A stretch of DNA of 64,000 bases. It comes from Cardiobacterium hominis. Its GTDB lineage: Bacteria > Pseudomonadota > Gammaproteobacteria > Cardiobacteriales > Cardiobacteriaceae. Shown piece after piece: positions 18,357 through 27,889 of this stretch. Location of the stretch: assembly GCF_900637305.1 (NCBI RefSeq), contig NZ_LR134365.1, positions 2,038,501 to 2,102,500 of the forward strand, read 5' to 3'. Under the pieces are notes generated by a model that saw only the letters and a program-made list of their open reading frames with translations, searched no databases and had not been told where the DNA came from. Within the stretch, counting starts at the first letter, position 1. Every line of letters begins with the position of its first letter. Both the position numbers and the translations under genes were made by a program.

Positions 18357-18989
18357 TCAGTTTTCCTTCACCGCAAGGTGCGCTTGCAGGGCGTTGATTT
18401 CGGCAGCGGTCGCCGGGCTGGGCGCGAGTTCCTGGCTGCGTTGCCAGGCTTGCAAGGCTTCCGGCAGTTTGTTTTGTTTTTCGAGGATGAGGCCTTGCAG
18501 GGCTGCGGCCTGCGGGGCGTAGGCGCTGTTTTTCAGGGCGTCCGCGCTTTGCAGGGCGGCGTCGTAGTCGCCGTTTTCTACTTGGAACAGCGCCTGTTGC
18601 CAGCGTGCGCTTTGGGCGACGAGTGGGTCGGGGCTGGCGGCGGCGAGTTTGAGTGCGGTCTGCGCGTCTTCTTTTTTGTCCGCTTTTTGGTAGGCACTCG
18701 CCATGTTGAGCGCGGCCAGCGCGGTGATGTCGCTGCTTTCTTTCAGCAGGGCGTCATATGGGGCGGCGGCGGCTTGCAGGTCGTTTTTTTCCAGCGCCTG
18801 CAGCAGGGTGTCGAGTTGTGCCGATTCGTTCAGCCGCTGGGTTTCTTGCTGGTTTTGCCAGTAGCGGTAGCCGCCGATGGCTCCCAGGCCAAGTACCAGT
18901 CCGGCGATGATGGTCAGGCCGTATTGTTGCAGCCATTCGCGGATGAGTTCTACGGTTTCTTCGTCGGTTCTGTCGGTTGTGGGGATCAT
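18357..18989 (-). CDS. yfgM: YfgM-like ancillary SecYEG subunit, TPR membrane protein
   Basis: A 210-residue protein with a short cytoplasmic start (TDEETVELIREWLQQYG), one membrane helix (LTIIAGLVLGLGAIGGYRYW, residues about 25-44) and a periplasmic TPR_21 domain. YfgM associates with SecYEG and PpiD and helps hand clients to periplasmic chaperones. The ATG overlaps the end of hisS and the stop is one base before bamB, as in the conserved hisS-yfgM-bamB order. Confidence 0.92.
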   Translation of the reverse strand: MIPTTDRTDEETVELIREWLQQYGLTIIAGLVLGLGAIGGYRYWQNQQETQRLNESAQLDTLLQALEKNDLQAAAAPYDALLKESSDITALAALNMASAYQKADKKEDAQTALKLAAASPDPLVAQSARWQQALFQVENGDYDAALQSADALKNSAYAPQAAALQGLILEKQNKLPEALQAWQRSQELAPSPATAAEINALQAHLAVKEN

Positions 18990-20257
18990 GCGGTTTCCTT
19001 GAGGCGTTCTTGGAGGTAGGCGGGTGTTTCGGCCAACGGCAGGCGCTCCTGGTTGCCGTCGCGCAGGTTTTTCAGGCTGGCGCTTTGGTTCGCTGCTTCG
19101 TCATCGCCGATGATGAGGGCGTAATGCGCGCCTTCTTGGTCGGCTTTGCGCAGCTGGTTTTTCAGCGCCTGAACCTGGGTTTGTACGAGGACGGCGATGT
19201 CGGCGTCGCGCAGGCGTTGTACCAGCGGCAGCAGGCTCGCAAAGTGGGCGTCATCGGTGGCGATGGCATAGACGGCGGGCGGGGTGTCGCGGAAGGTGTC
19301 GCGCGTTTGCGCCAGTAGCAGGATGCGCTCGATGCCGAAGGCAAATCCGGCGGCAGGGGTCGGTTTGCCACCCAGTTGTTCGACCAAGCCATCGTAGCGG
19401 CCGCCGGCGGTGACGGTGCCTTGCGCACCGAGGGCGTCGGTCGTCCATTCGAAGACAGTGTGGCAGTAGTAGTCGAGGCCGCGGACGAGGCGCGGGTTGC
19501 GCCGCCAGGCGATACCCTGCGCGTCCAGTAGTGCTGTCAGGCGGGCAAAGTGGGCGCGGCTTTCGGCGCCGAGGTAGTCGTCCAGCGCGGGTGCACCGTC
19601 CAGCACCGCCTGTACGCCAGCGTTTTTGCTGTCGAGGATGCGCAGCGGGTTGATAGTCAAACGGCGGCGGCTGTCGTCATCCAGCGCGTCCAGGTGGTTT
19701 TGCAGGTAGGCAACCAGCGCTTGTTGGAAGGCGTGGCGTTCTTCGGCAAGGCCGATGGTATTCAGCTCCAGCGTCAGCAGGTCAAGTACGCCTAGGCGAC
19801 GGAAGAGGTCGGCGCAGATGGCGATGAGTTCGGCGTCAAGTGCCGCACCTGCCATGCCGAAGGCTTCGACGCTGACTTGCGAGAATTGGCGGCTACGTCC
19901 TTTTTGCGGGCGTTCGTAGCGGAACATTGGCCCTTCGGCATAGACGCGCTGCGGTTGTTGCAGTTTGCCGTGCTGGATCATCGCCCGCACCACGCCTGCG
20001 GTCGCTTCCGGGCGCAGGGTGATGCTTTCGTCGTTGCGGTCGCAGAAGGTGTACATTTCTTTGCTGACGACGTCGGTTTCTTCGCCGACGGCACGCTTGA
20101 ACAGGCCGGTTTGTTCGAGGAGCGGCAGTTGTAGCGGGCGGTAGGCGTAGCGGGCAAGCACGGCGTGGATGAGGTCGTGCAGTTGTTGCAGGTGGCTGGC
20201 TTCGGGCGGGAAGACGTCGTTCATCCCGCGCAGCGACTGGATTTGTGCTTTAGCCAT
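18986..20257 (-). CDS. hisS: Histidyl-tRNA synthetase
   Basis: A 423-residue class II aminoacyl-tRNA synthetase. The start MAKAQIQSLRGMNDVFPPEA fits the family; an ATG three codons upstream (20266) is less usual. Motif 2 is GPMFRYERPQKGRSRQFSQ, the histidine loops are GLDYYCHTVFEW and the motif 3 region is AAGFAFGIERI; LRPEATAGVVRA precedes motif 2. The C-terminal anticodon-binding domain covers the last 95 residues. Its start overlaps the end of rodZ by eight bases. In most relatives ispG lies between rodZ and hisS; it is absent here. Confidence 0.97.
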   Translation of the reverse strand: MAKAQIQSLRGMNDVFPPEASHLQQLHDLIHAVLARYAYRPLQLPLLEQTGLFKRAVGEETDVVSKEMYTFCDRNDESITLRPEATAGVVRAMIQHGKLQQPQRVYAEGPMFRYERPQKGRSRQFSQVSVEAFGMAGAALDAELIAICADLFRRLGVLDLLTLELNTIGLAEERHAFQQALVAYLQNHLDALDDDSRRRLTINPLRILDSKNAGVQAVLDGAPALDDYLGAESRAHFARLTALLDAQGIAWRRNPRLVRGLDYYCHTVFEWTTDALGAQGTVTAGGRYDGLVEQLGGKPTPAAGFAFGIERILLLAQTRDTFRDTPPAVYAIATDDAHFASLLPLVQRLRDADIAVLVQTQVQALKNQLRKADQEGAHYALIIGDDEAANQSASLKNLRDGNQERLPLAETPAYLQERLKETA

Positions 20258-21185
20258 TGGGGACATCTACGTTGAAGCGGCGGCCGGAGTTTTTCTGGCG
20301 GTAGTTTTCCAGCGGCTGTTCTTGGCCGTTTATCAGCATGACGACGCCATCGGGGCGACCGAGGTTGAGGTTGTACGGCGCGCCGTCGGCGGGCAGTTCG
20401 ATTTTTTCGCCCGCTTTGACGAGTTTGGACAGTACTTTTTTGTTGCCGCTGTCTTTGATTTCTATCCAGCTTTCGACGGAGAACGAGAGCTGGATGCCGC
20501 GGTTAGCGGTACTAGCGGGCGGGGTGTCGCTAGCCGGGGTTTCTGCGCCTTGTTCGCTGTTGGTGGCGCTGCTGTCGCTGGCAGGCGGCGGGGTCAGGCC
20601 GGGGATGTTCTGCGCGCTTTCGGGGGAGAGCGGCGTGCCTTCCGGCGAGAGCGGGGTGCCGCCCACTTCCAGCACAATTTCGTTGCCGCTGTTGGCGCTG
20701 CCGCCTTCGGCCGGGGTGGTTTCGCCGCTCGCCTGCGGGGCGTTGAAGGCGCCGTTGATTTGTGTCATCAGCCAGGAGTTGTTGTCAAACAGCTGGTAGA
20801 GGAGGATGCCGCCGATGGCAACGACCGGGATGAGCAGCAGCCAGGAGCCGAGGTAGCTGCGGCGGCGGTAGGGGCGCGCCTGGCTTTCGATGTTGGCAGC
20901 GGTCAAGCGCAATTCTGGCGCGGGTTCGCTTTTGATTTTGTTGAATGCCTGGCTGACCGCCGCTTCGTTTAGGCCGAGGAAGCGGGCATAGAGGCCAAGG
21001 TAGCCGCGGGTAAAAACCGGTGCGCCGATTTCGGCGAAGCGGTTTTGTTCGAGTCTTTCGATGATTTCCTGGCTGAGGTTGGACTGCATCGCCGCGGTGG
21101 CGATGGAGAGGTCCCGCTTCATGCGCGCGGCCGAGAGGACTGCGCCGATATCCAGCGCGCCGGTGGTGTTGGTCTTTTCGCTCAT
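20250..21185 (-). CDS. rodZ: Cytoskeletal protein RodZ
   Basis: A 311-residue bitopic protein that links MreB to the rod-shape wall machinery. Residues about 12-80 form an XRE-like helix-turn-helix domain (RMKRDLSIATAAMQSNLS, then FTRGYLGLYARFLGL). One membrane helix, YLGSWLLLIPVVAIGGILLY, lies near 110-129, followed by a Ser/Pro/Thr-rich periplasmic linker and a C-terminal DUF4115 beta domain (ESWIEIKDSGNKKVL). It lies two bases after pilF and overlaps hisS. Confidence 0.94.
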   Translation of the reverse strand: MSEKTNTTGALDIGAVLSAARMKRDLSIATAAMQSNLSQEIIERLEQNRFAEIGAPVFTRGYLGLYARFLGLNEAAVSQAFNKIKSEPAPELRLTAANIESQARPYRRRSYLGSWLLLIPVVAIGGILLYQLFDNNSWLMTQINGAFNAPQASGETTPAEGGSANSGNEIVLEVGGTPLSPEGTPLSPESAQNIPGLTPPPASDSSATNSEQGAETPASDTPPASTANRGIQLSFSVESWIEIKDSGNKKVLSKLVKAGEKIELPADGAPYNLNLGRPDGVVMLINGQEQPLENYRQKNSGRRFNVDVPNG

Positions 21186-21187
21186 GG

Positions 21188-21973
21188 TCAGATTCCTAGC
21201 GCTTTTGCCTCAGGGGTACTTTTGTAGTTGCCGCGCATGACGCGTACCAGTTCTTCTTCCATGCGCGTGTCGCCGCTTTTGCGCGCCGCCTCAATGCCGA
21301 GTTTGACGCTTTCCGGGCTGTAGCCGACGTAGGTGTGCACGACACGCAGGTAACGCAAGGCGCTGGCGTAGTCGCCTTTTTGCAGGGAGATTTGTGCCAG
21401 CGGCAAGAGCGCGCCTTCGGCCTGCGGGTTGGCGGCAAGCGCCTGTTTGTAGGCGTTTTCGGCGGTGCCACTCTGGCCGCGGCGCTGCATGCAGTTGCCT
21501 TCGGCGATACCGGCGGCAGCTTTGAATTCGGCATTGCGGCCGCGCATTTGTCCGAGCAGGGTTTGCATTTCGCTGTCGCGGTCGAATTTGCAGAGGAAGG
21601 TGGCGTAGTTGGTATAGCCGAGCAGGTATTCGGGATGGCTGTGAATCAGTTTTTGGTACACCTGGTTGCCGGAGGCGATATCGCGTTTTTCTTCGTAAAG
21701 GACGGCGAGGATGTTCCAGGCTTCCGGCGGGTGCGAGTCGATTTCGATGGCGCGTTGCAGTTTGGGTTCGGCGAGGTCGTAGCGCCCCATTTGCAGGTAT
21801 TGCGCGCCCAGCTCGACGTAGTCTTTGTAGGCTTGGCCGTAGTCGGCTTTTTTCTTGACGACGGTGGGGACGTTGTCGTCATCGTTGTTGCTGCCGCCAA
21901 AGCCGAATGTGCTACAGCCGCCCAAAAGCACCGTCGCGGCGGCGCAGAGCAGGGGAAATTTTTTCATTTTCAT
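21188..21973 (-). CDS. pilF: Type IV pilus biogenesis lipoprotein PilF/PilW (TPR)
   Basis: A 261-residue lipoprotein with signal ending LLGGC, then Asp/Asn-rich linker and six TPR units (AYKDYVELGAQYLQMGRYDL starts the first). PilF guides the PilQ secretin to the outer membrane and supports its assembly. The pair of Cys in FLCKFD and GNCMQRRG matches those seen in PilF/PilW proteins. The ATG overlaps the rlmN stop (ATGA), so translation is coupled. Together with pilT and pilU at the window end it argues for type IV pili and natural competence. Confidence 0.93.
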   Translation of the reverse strand: MKMKKFPLLCAAATVLLGGCSTFGFGGSNNDDDNVPTVVKKKADYGQAYKDYVELGAQYLQMGRYDLAEPKLQRAIEIDSHPPEAWNILAVLYEEKRDIASGNQVYQKLIHSHPEYLLGYTNYATFLCKFDRDSEMQTLLGQMRGRNAEFKAAAGIAEGNCMQRRGQSGTAENAYKQALAANPQAEGALLPLAQISLQKGDYASALRYLRVVHTYVGYSPESVKLGIEAARKSGDTRMEEELVRVMRGNYKSTPEAKALGI

Positions 21974-23073
21974 ACGGTTTCCACCTCTTTTCTGGTTTGT
22001 TTGCGTTCTCGGATAAGGCGGTCTTTGAACTGCCCCACCAGCTGCCCGCAGGCAGCGTCAATGTCTTCTCCGCGGGTTTTGCGGATGGTGGCTACGTAAC
22101 CGTTTTCGGTCAGGTAGCGCTGGAAAGCGAGGATGTCGCTGCGGCGTGAGCATTGGTAGCGACTGCCGGGAAAGGCGTTGAACGGGATCAGGTTGATTTT
22201 GCCGGGGATGCCGCGCAGCAGTTCGGCCAGTTGGCGTGCGTGCTCCAGGCTGTCATTGACGTCGCGCAGCATGACGTATTCCCAGGTGACGCCGCCGTGC
22301 TGGCCGTTATGGCGCACGTATTGGTGGCAGGCGTCAAGCAGTGCGGCGAGGCCGTAGCGGGCGTTTACCGGGACGATTTGGTTGCGCAGTTCGTCGTTCG
22401 GCGCGTGCAGCGAGACGGCGAGGCTCAGGTCGGTCACTTCGCGCAGGGCGTGGATGGCGGGGACGATACCGGAGGTGCTCAGGGTCACGCGGCGCTTGGA
22501 GAGGCCGAAGGCGTGGTCGTCCATCATCAGCCGGGTGGCGGGCAGGACGTTGTTGAAGTTCACCAGCGGCTCGCCCATGCCCATGAGGACGACGTTGGTC
22601 ACGACGCGGTTGTTGCCGTGGCGGTCGCAGTTGAGGATGTCTTTGGCAAGCCATACCTGGACGATGATTTCGCCGGTGGTGAGGTTGCGGTTAAAGCCCG
22701 CGTGGCCGGTGGAGCAGAAGGGGCAGGCCAGGGCGCAGCCTGCCTGCGAGGAGATGCAGAGGGTGCCGCGGTCGTCTTCCGGGATGAAGACGGCTTCGAT
22801 GCTGTTGCCGCAGTCGTAGCGGAAAATCCATTTGCGTGTGCCGTCGCTGGCGGTTTTGTCGGCGATGATGGTCGGGAAGCGCAGTTCGGCGATGTTTTTC
22901 AGTTTTTCGCGCAGCGGTTTGCTGAGGTCGGTCATCGCGTCAAAGTCGGTGACGCGCTCGTGGTAAATCCATTTCAGCAGTTGTTTGGCGCGGAAGGGTT
23001 TTTCGCCGTTGTCGATGAACCACGCGGTCATTGCCTCGCGGTCCAGATCGAACAGGTTGATTTTGTCTGCCAT
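21970..23073 (-). CDS. rlmN: Dual-specificity 23S rRNA/tRNA adenine-C2 methyltransferase RlmN
   Basis: A 367-residue radical SAM enzyme that methylates A2503 of 23S rRNA and A37 of some tRNAs. The iron-sulfur cluster Cys are in CALACPFC (residues 113, 117, 120). GMGEPLVNFNNV and the C-terminal RKTRGEDIDAACGQL, with the Cys that takes part in methyl transfer, are present. The start at 23073 was chosen because it overlaps the ndk stop by one base (TGATG); an ATG three codons upstream is also open. It heads into pilF with an ATGA overlap. Confidence 0.96.
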   Translation of the reverse strand: MADKINLFDLDREAMTAWFIDNGEKPFRAKQLLKWIYHERVTDFDAMTDLSKPLREKLKNIAELRFPTIIADKTASDGTRKWIFRYDCGNSIEAVFIPEDDRGTLCISSQAGCALACPFCSTGHAGFNRNLTTGEIIVQVWLAKDILNCDRHGNNRVVTNVVLMGMGEPLVNFNNVLPATRLMMDDHAFGLSKRRVTLSTSGIVPAIHALREVTDLSLAVSLHAPNDELRNQIVPVNARYGLAALLDACHQYVRHNGQHGGVTWEYVMLRDVNDSLEHARQLAELLRGIPGKINLIPFNAFPGSRYQCSRRSDILAFQRYLTENGYVATIRKTRGEDIDAACGQLVGQFKDRLIRERKQTRKEVETV

Positions 23074-23495
23074 CAGCGGCACAGCTCGCGTTCGGCGAAG
23101 AAGAAGGCGATTTCGCGCGCGGCGTTTTCAAGGCTGTCCGAGCCGTGCACGGCGTTGCGTCCCTTGTCTTCGGCAAAGTCGGCACGCAGCGTGCCGGGGG
23201 CGGCTTCTTTCGGGTCGGTCGCGCCCATGAGTGTGCGGTAACGGGCGACGGCATCCTCGCCGCGCAGCACTTGCACCATCACCGCGCCGGAGGTCATGAA
23301 TTCGACCAGTTCGGCAAAAAAAGGACGTTCGCGGTGAACGTCGTAGAAACGGGCGGCATCGTCGCGGCTAAGGCGCAGCATTTTGGCGGCGACGATTTCC
23401 AGGCCGTTTTTTTCGAGGCGGTCGAGGATGGCGCCGGTATGGTGGTTTTGCACGGCATCGGGTTTGATGATGGAGAGCGTCATTTGCGCGGGCAT
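23073..23495 (-). CDS. ndk: Nucleoside diphosphate kinase
   Basis: A 140-residue enzyme that passes the gamma phosphate of ATP to NDPs through a phospho-His. [11 protein letters not shown] opens the fold, and the active-site His is in [28 protein letters not shown] is also typical. The start at 23495 follows GGAG by five bases and gives [10 protein letters not shown]; the open frame upstream has no family support. It is first in the ndk-rlmN-pilF chain. Confidence 0.96.
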   Translation of the reverse strand: MPAQMTLSIIKPDAVQNHHTGAILDRLEKNGLEIVAAKMLRLSRDDAARFYDVHRERPFFAELVEFMTSGAVMVQVLRGEDAVARYRTLMGATDPKEAAPGTLRADFAEDKGRNAVHGSDSLENAAREIAFFFAERELCR

Positions 23496-23564
23496 GGAGA
23501 CTCCGTGAAGATGGTGTGAGGTTAAAAACGGGCGGTATGGTAGCACATCGGGCGACGTTTGAAA

Positions 23565-24224
23565 TTAGTCGTATTGTGCTTGCAGGGCGGCGAGACGCTC
23601 CGGTGTGCCGATGTCCTGCCAGACGCCGCCGTACTCCTCGCCGCTCAATTCGCCGCGCGGCAGATGCTCGCGCAGAATGGGGGCGAGCGGGCGGAAACCG
23701 GGGGCAACGCCGGCGAACAGGCGCGGATGCAGCACGGAAATGCCGGTAAACGTCAGCGTTTCGCCCGCAATCAGCATTTGCCCGGCAAGGGAAAAATCGC
23801 CGCGCGCTTTCCATGCGGGCGTCGGCACGAGCAGGAGGTGGGCGAGGCTGTCCGCCGGGCGGTTTTCGCGGAAACGGTGCAGGTCGGCGTCGCACCAGAT
23901 GTCGGCATTGACGACGAGAAACGGCGCATCGCCCAAGAGCGGCAAGGCCTGGATGATGCCGCCGGCGGTTTCCAGCCCTTCCTCCGGCTCGCGCGAATAA
24001 TGGATGCGCAGGCCGTAAGCGCTGCCGTCGCCGAGCGCGTCGGCAATCATCGCGCCGCGATAGCCGAGGTTGATGACCACTTCACGGAACCCGGCGTGCG
24101 CAAGGCGCCGCAACTGCCAGCCGATAAGACTGTCGCTGCCGACACGCAACAGCGGTTTGGGGCGGTCGGCGGTCAGCGCCCCCATGCGTTTGCCGCGCCC
24201 GGCGGCGAGGATCATGGCTTTCAT
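23565..24224 (-). CDS. murU: N-acetylmuramate-1-phosphate uridylyltransferase (MurU-like nucleotidyltransferase)
   Basis: A 219-residue sugar nucleotidyltransferase with the N-terminal signature MILAAGRGKRMGALTADRPK and PLLRVGSDSLIGWQL. FLVVNADIWCD is the metal-binding Asp site. MurU makes UDP-MurNAc from MurNAc-1-P, feeding recycled wall sugar past MurA and so past fosfomycin. The gene directly upstream encodes the partner kinase AmgK, which supports this role over a generic nucleotidyltransferase. The two are 32 bases apart. Confidence 0.9.
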   Translation of the reverse strand: MKAMILAAGRGKRMGALTADRPKPLLRVGSDSLIGWQLRRLAHAGFREVVINLGYRGAMIADALGDGSAYGLRIHYSREPEEGLETAGGIIQALPLLGDAPFLVVNADIWCDADLHRFRENRPADSLAHLLLVPTPAWKARGDFSLAGQMLIAGETLTFTGISVLHPRLFAGVAPGFRPLAPILREHLPRGELSGEEYGGVWQDIGTPERLAALQAQYD

Positions 24225-24256
24225 GTTGATGTTTCCGCTTCAGGAAATTTATACGC

Positions 24257-25246
24257 TTATTGTGTCTGTATTTGCTGCAACTGCGCTGTTAAGCGCGGGG
24301 CGGCGCTCGTCAGCACTTCCGCCAGCGGTGCGTATTCCCGCAGGGCGGCGGCTTCTTCGCAGGCGTAGGCGAGCACACGCGGCAGGTCGGCCAGATACCC
24401 GCTTTTGCCGTCGCGCGTGGCGAGGCGGACGAACAGCCCCAGCACTTTCAGGTGGCGTTGCAGCGACACGGCATCGCAGGCGCGCGCCCAGTCTTGCGCA
24501 GCAACCGCCGGATGGTGGCGGACACGGAAGGCTTCTTCCCAGCGGCGCACGTCGGCAGACGGGTAGCGCAGGTAGCAGTCGCGGGTGAGGGAAACGAGGT
24601 CGTAGGCGGGATGCCCCCACAGCGCATCCTGATAGTCGAGAATGCCGATGCTGCCATCATTGCAGCGCATCAGGTTGCGGCAGTGGTAGTCGCGGTGCAC
24701 GCAGACGGCGTTGTCGCTGACTTCTTCTGCCAGCCGCGTTTCCAGCGCCTGTAACGGCGCGCTGTCTGCGTGGATGCCAAGCCACGGCAAAAACCATTCG
24801 CGCATGAGCGCGGCTTCGGTGTGCAGGCGGGCGGTTTCATACGGCGGGATGGCATCGCGCAGGTTGGCGGTCGCCTGTTGCCAGTCGCCGAGCAGGGCGA
24901 GCGCTTGGGTCATCGCCGCTTCCGGCGCGGCGGCGAGGTCGTGATAGAGCCAGCGGTCGCCGTAGTCTTGCAGCAGCAGCAAACCTTGCGCGGTATCGGC
25001 GGCGTGGATTTCCGGCACCGGCAGACCGCAGGCGCGGAACTGGTCGCTGCGCGTTTGGAATAGTGCAACGCCGCCGTGTTCGGGCGGTGCGTCCATCAGG
25101 ATGAAGGAGCGGTCGCCATCCTGCACGCGGAAGTAGCGGCGGAAACTGGCATCGCCGCCGAGCGCGGTGAGGGTGATGCCCGCGCCCAATGCAGAAACCG
25201 CGAAAGCACGGCGGGCACTTTCGCGGTTTTCGGTTGGGGTTTGCAT
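24257..25246 (-). CDS. amgK: Anomeric MurNAc/GlcNAc kinase
   Basis: A 329-residue aminoglycoside phosphotransferase-fold kinase. VHRDYHCRNLM carries the catalytic Asp (HxD...N) and IGILDYQDALWGHPAYDL the metal-binding Asp. ALGGDASFRRYFRV is the nucleotide loop. AmgK phosphorylates MurNAc at C1, giving the substrate of MurU in the cell-wall recycling bypass. Its ATG overlaps the dsbA stop (TGATG), so dsbA, amgK and murU form one operon. Confidence 0.9.
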   Translation of the reverse strand: MQTPTENRESARRAFAVSALGAGITLTALGGDASFRRYFRVQDGDRSFILMDAPPEHGGVALFQTRSDQFRACGLPVPEIHAADTAQGLLLLQDYGDRWLYHDLAAAPEAAMTQALALLGDWQQATANLRDAIPPYETARLHTEAALMREWFLPWLGIHADSAPLQALETRLAEEVSDNAVCVHRDYHCRNLMRCNDGSIGILDYQDALWGHPAYDLVSLTRDCYLRYPSADVRRWEEAFRVRHHPAVAAQDWARACDAVSLQRHLKVLGLFVRLATRDGKSGYLADLPRVLAYACEEAAALREYAPLAEVLTSAAPRLTAQLQQIQTQ

Positions 25247-25917
25247 CAGGAGGCGGGTTTCGCTTCTTCGGCAGGCTTCGCTGCTTCTGCCGGTTTGGCT
25301 TCCGGTTTGGTCGCGAGCGTGTTCAGTTCGTCAAAGAGGCGCGGGTAGTCTTCGCTGGAGTTCGGCACGTATTTGCCATCGACGACAAATCCCGGTACGC
25401 CTTCGAGTTTGCTCGCTTCAAAGAGGTTTTTGGCGCGGTTCACTTTTTCTTTGACGGCGAGTGAGTCCCAGGCTTTTTCAGCCTCTTCCTGTTTGGCACC
25501 GTTGGCGACGAGGAAGGCAATGGCTTCTTTTTTGTCGAAAATGATGCCGCGCTTGCGGTCTTTGTGGACGGCCTCGAAGATTTTTTCATCCATCGCTTTT
25601 TCGTCCATGCCCAGCTCGCGCACGGTGTAATACATTTGCGCGCCGCCCGCCCAGTTCGCAGTAACGGCCGGAACACGGGTGAATTTCAGCGCCGGGTCAA
25701 TGCCGTTTTCCAGCCATTTTTGCAGCGCCGGCTCCATGTGGTAGCAGTGCGGGCAGCCGTACCAGAAGAATTCGACGATTTCGCCCGGTTTGATGTCTTC
25801 AACGGCGACGGGCAGAACGGTGTAATCAGCGCCTTCGCGGTATTTCACCGGTTGTGCCTGGGCGACGGTAGCAAGGGCGGCGGCAAGGGCGAGGACGGTC
25901 AGGGATTTTTTCAACAT
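25246..25917 (-). CDS. dsbA: Periplasmic thiol:disulfide oxidoreductase DsbA
   Basis: A 223-residue protein with signal MLKKSLTVLALAAALATVAQA. The redox site is CPHC in FFWYGCPHCYHMEP and the cis-Pro loop is GVPGFVVDGKYV. DsbA puts disulfides into exported proteins. The C-terminus carries an unusual Lys/Pro/Ala/Glu-rich tail (KPEAKPAEAAKPAEE) of about 20 residues. The start at 25917 has GGAG six bases upstream; the frame further upstream has no support. It leads the dsbA-amgK-murU operon. Confidence 0.94.
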   Translation of the reverse strand: MLKKSLTVLALAAALATVAQAQPVKYREGADYTVLPVAVEDIKPGEIVEFFWYGCPHCYHMEPALQKWLENGIDPALKFTRVPAVTANWAGGAQMYYTVRELGMDEKAMDEKIFEAVHKDRKRGIIFDKKEAIAFLVANGAKQEEAEKAWDSLAVKEKVNRAKNLFEASKLEGVPGFVVDGKYVPNSSEDYPRLFDELNTLATKPEAKPAEAAKPAEEAKPAS

Positions 25918-25958
25918 ATTAAACTCCGTGTGGGTACCAAAAGAGGCGCGCATTATAA

Positions 25959-27050
<1,092 letters not shown>

Positions 27051-27060
27051 CCTTCCCATT

Positions 27061-27166
27061 TATAGCGATATACTCAAAGTTTTACACAAAGAGCAACGCC
27101 GAAGACAGTACAGATAGTACGGCGAAGCGGCGCAACACCGTATGAAGCTTTCAGTAGATTGCTATA
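27061..27166. mobile_element. MITE-like element, copy 1 (106 bp, 19-bp terminal inverted repeats)
   Basis: The ends TATAGCGATATACTCAAAG and, on the other strand, TATAGCAATCTACTGAAAG match at 16 of 19 bases. Inside, GAAGACAGTACAGATAGTAC followed by GGCG is reminiscent of the small GTACTG-bearing elements common in Neisseria genomes (from memory, not searched). Related ends occur at 34939 and 58274-58503. It has no ORF. Confidence 0.72.
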
Positions 27167-27187
27167 TCAATAAAATTGGAGAGAACT

Positions 27188-27880
27188 ATGGATAGATATA
27201 ATAACTCTATTTATCAGGAAATAGAGCGCAGACAAATCAAATATCTCTGTCATTTTACTCCGCAGAATAATTTAGAACATATTAAAAATTATGGACTTTT
27301 ATTGCGTAATGAAATGCCATGTGGTGCTACTATTACCGATAGTACTCGCGCGGATAACGTCAGGAGTGCCATTTGTATGACCATTAGTAAGCCTAATAGA
27401 TGGATGCTTGAGCAGAAGCAACGAGAAGGACATCATTTAGCATTGTTACTAATTTCGCCCGATGTACTTTTTATGAGAAAGTGTCTATTTTACCCACATA
27501 ATGCAGCAACTGCTAGTTTAAGAAGACGTCCAATAGAAGATTTTATGGGCATAGACGCATTTAAAGAAATCTTTGCAGAAGAAGTTGAATATAAGAAAAG
27601 TGGAAAAGAGTCACAAATTATTCGCAGATCCTCCCATTTAAGCGCTGCAGAAACCACCTCTGATCAAGCAGAAGTCCAATGTTTAGAGCAAATATCACCC
27701 CAACATATTATGCGGATAATAACTTATAATATTCCACTAGATTATCAGGACGTCCAAATACTTGCAGGCAAACTCTTTCTAAACCCACAAAGATATCGCA
27801 ATATTCCAGCAGAAAGGCTAATTTATCCAAAACCCAATAATACTTACGACCCTGATAATATTATAGAAATTGACTTTTAA
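27188..27880 (+). CDS. DarT-like (DUF4433) ADP-ribosyltransferase toxin
   Basis: A 230-residue protein. The start YLCHFTPQNNLEHIKNYGLL matches the DarT/DUF4433 opening (xHFTxxxNLxxIxxxGL). The stretch CLFYPHNAATASLRRR and the later TSDQAEVQCLEQISP, which has the catalytic-type Glu in the xQAEV motif, also fit. DarT enzymes put ADP-ribose on DNA bases and are toxic without an antitoxin. The next gene, ten bases on, encodes a NADAR-type protein, so this is likely the DarT1 branch. Start ATG 27188 has GGAG at spacing six. AT-rich codon use marks it as acquired DNA. Confidence 0.8.
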   Translation: MDRYNNSIYQEIERRQIKYLCHFTPQNNLEHIKNYGLLLRNEMPCGATITDSTRADNVRSAICMTISKPNRWMLEQKQREGHHLALLLISPDVLFMRKCLFYPHNAATASLRRRPIEDFMGIDAFKEIFAEEVEYKKSGKESQIIRRSSHLSAAETTSDQAEVQCLEQISPQHIMRIITYNIPLDYQDVQILAGKLFLNPQRYRNIPAERLIYPKPNNTYDPDNIIEIDF

Positions 27881-27889
27881 GGAGAATTC

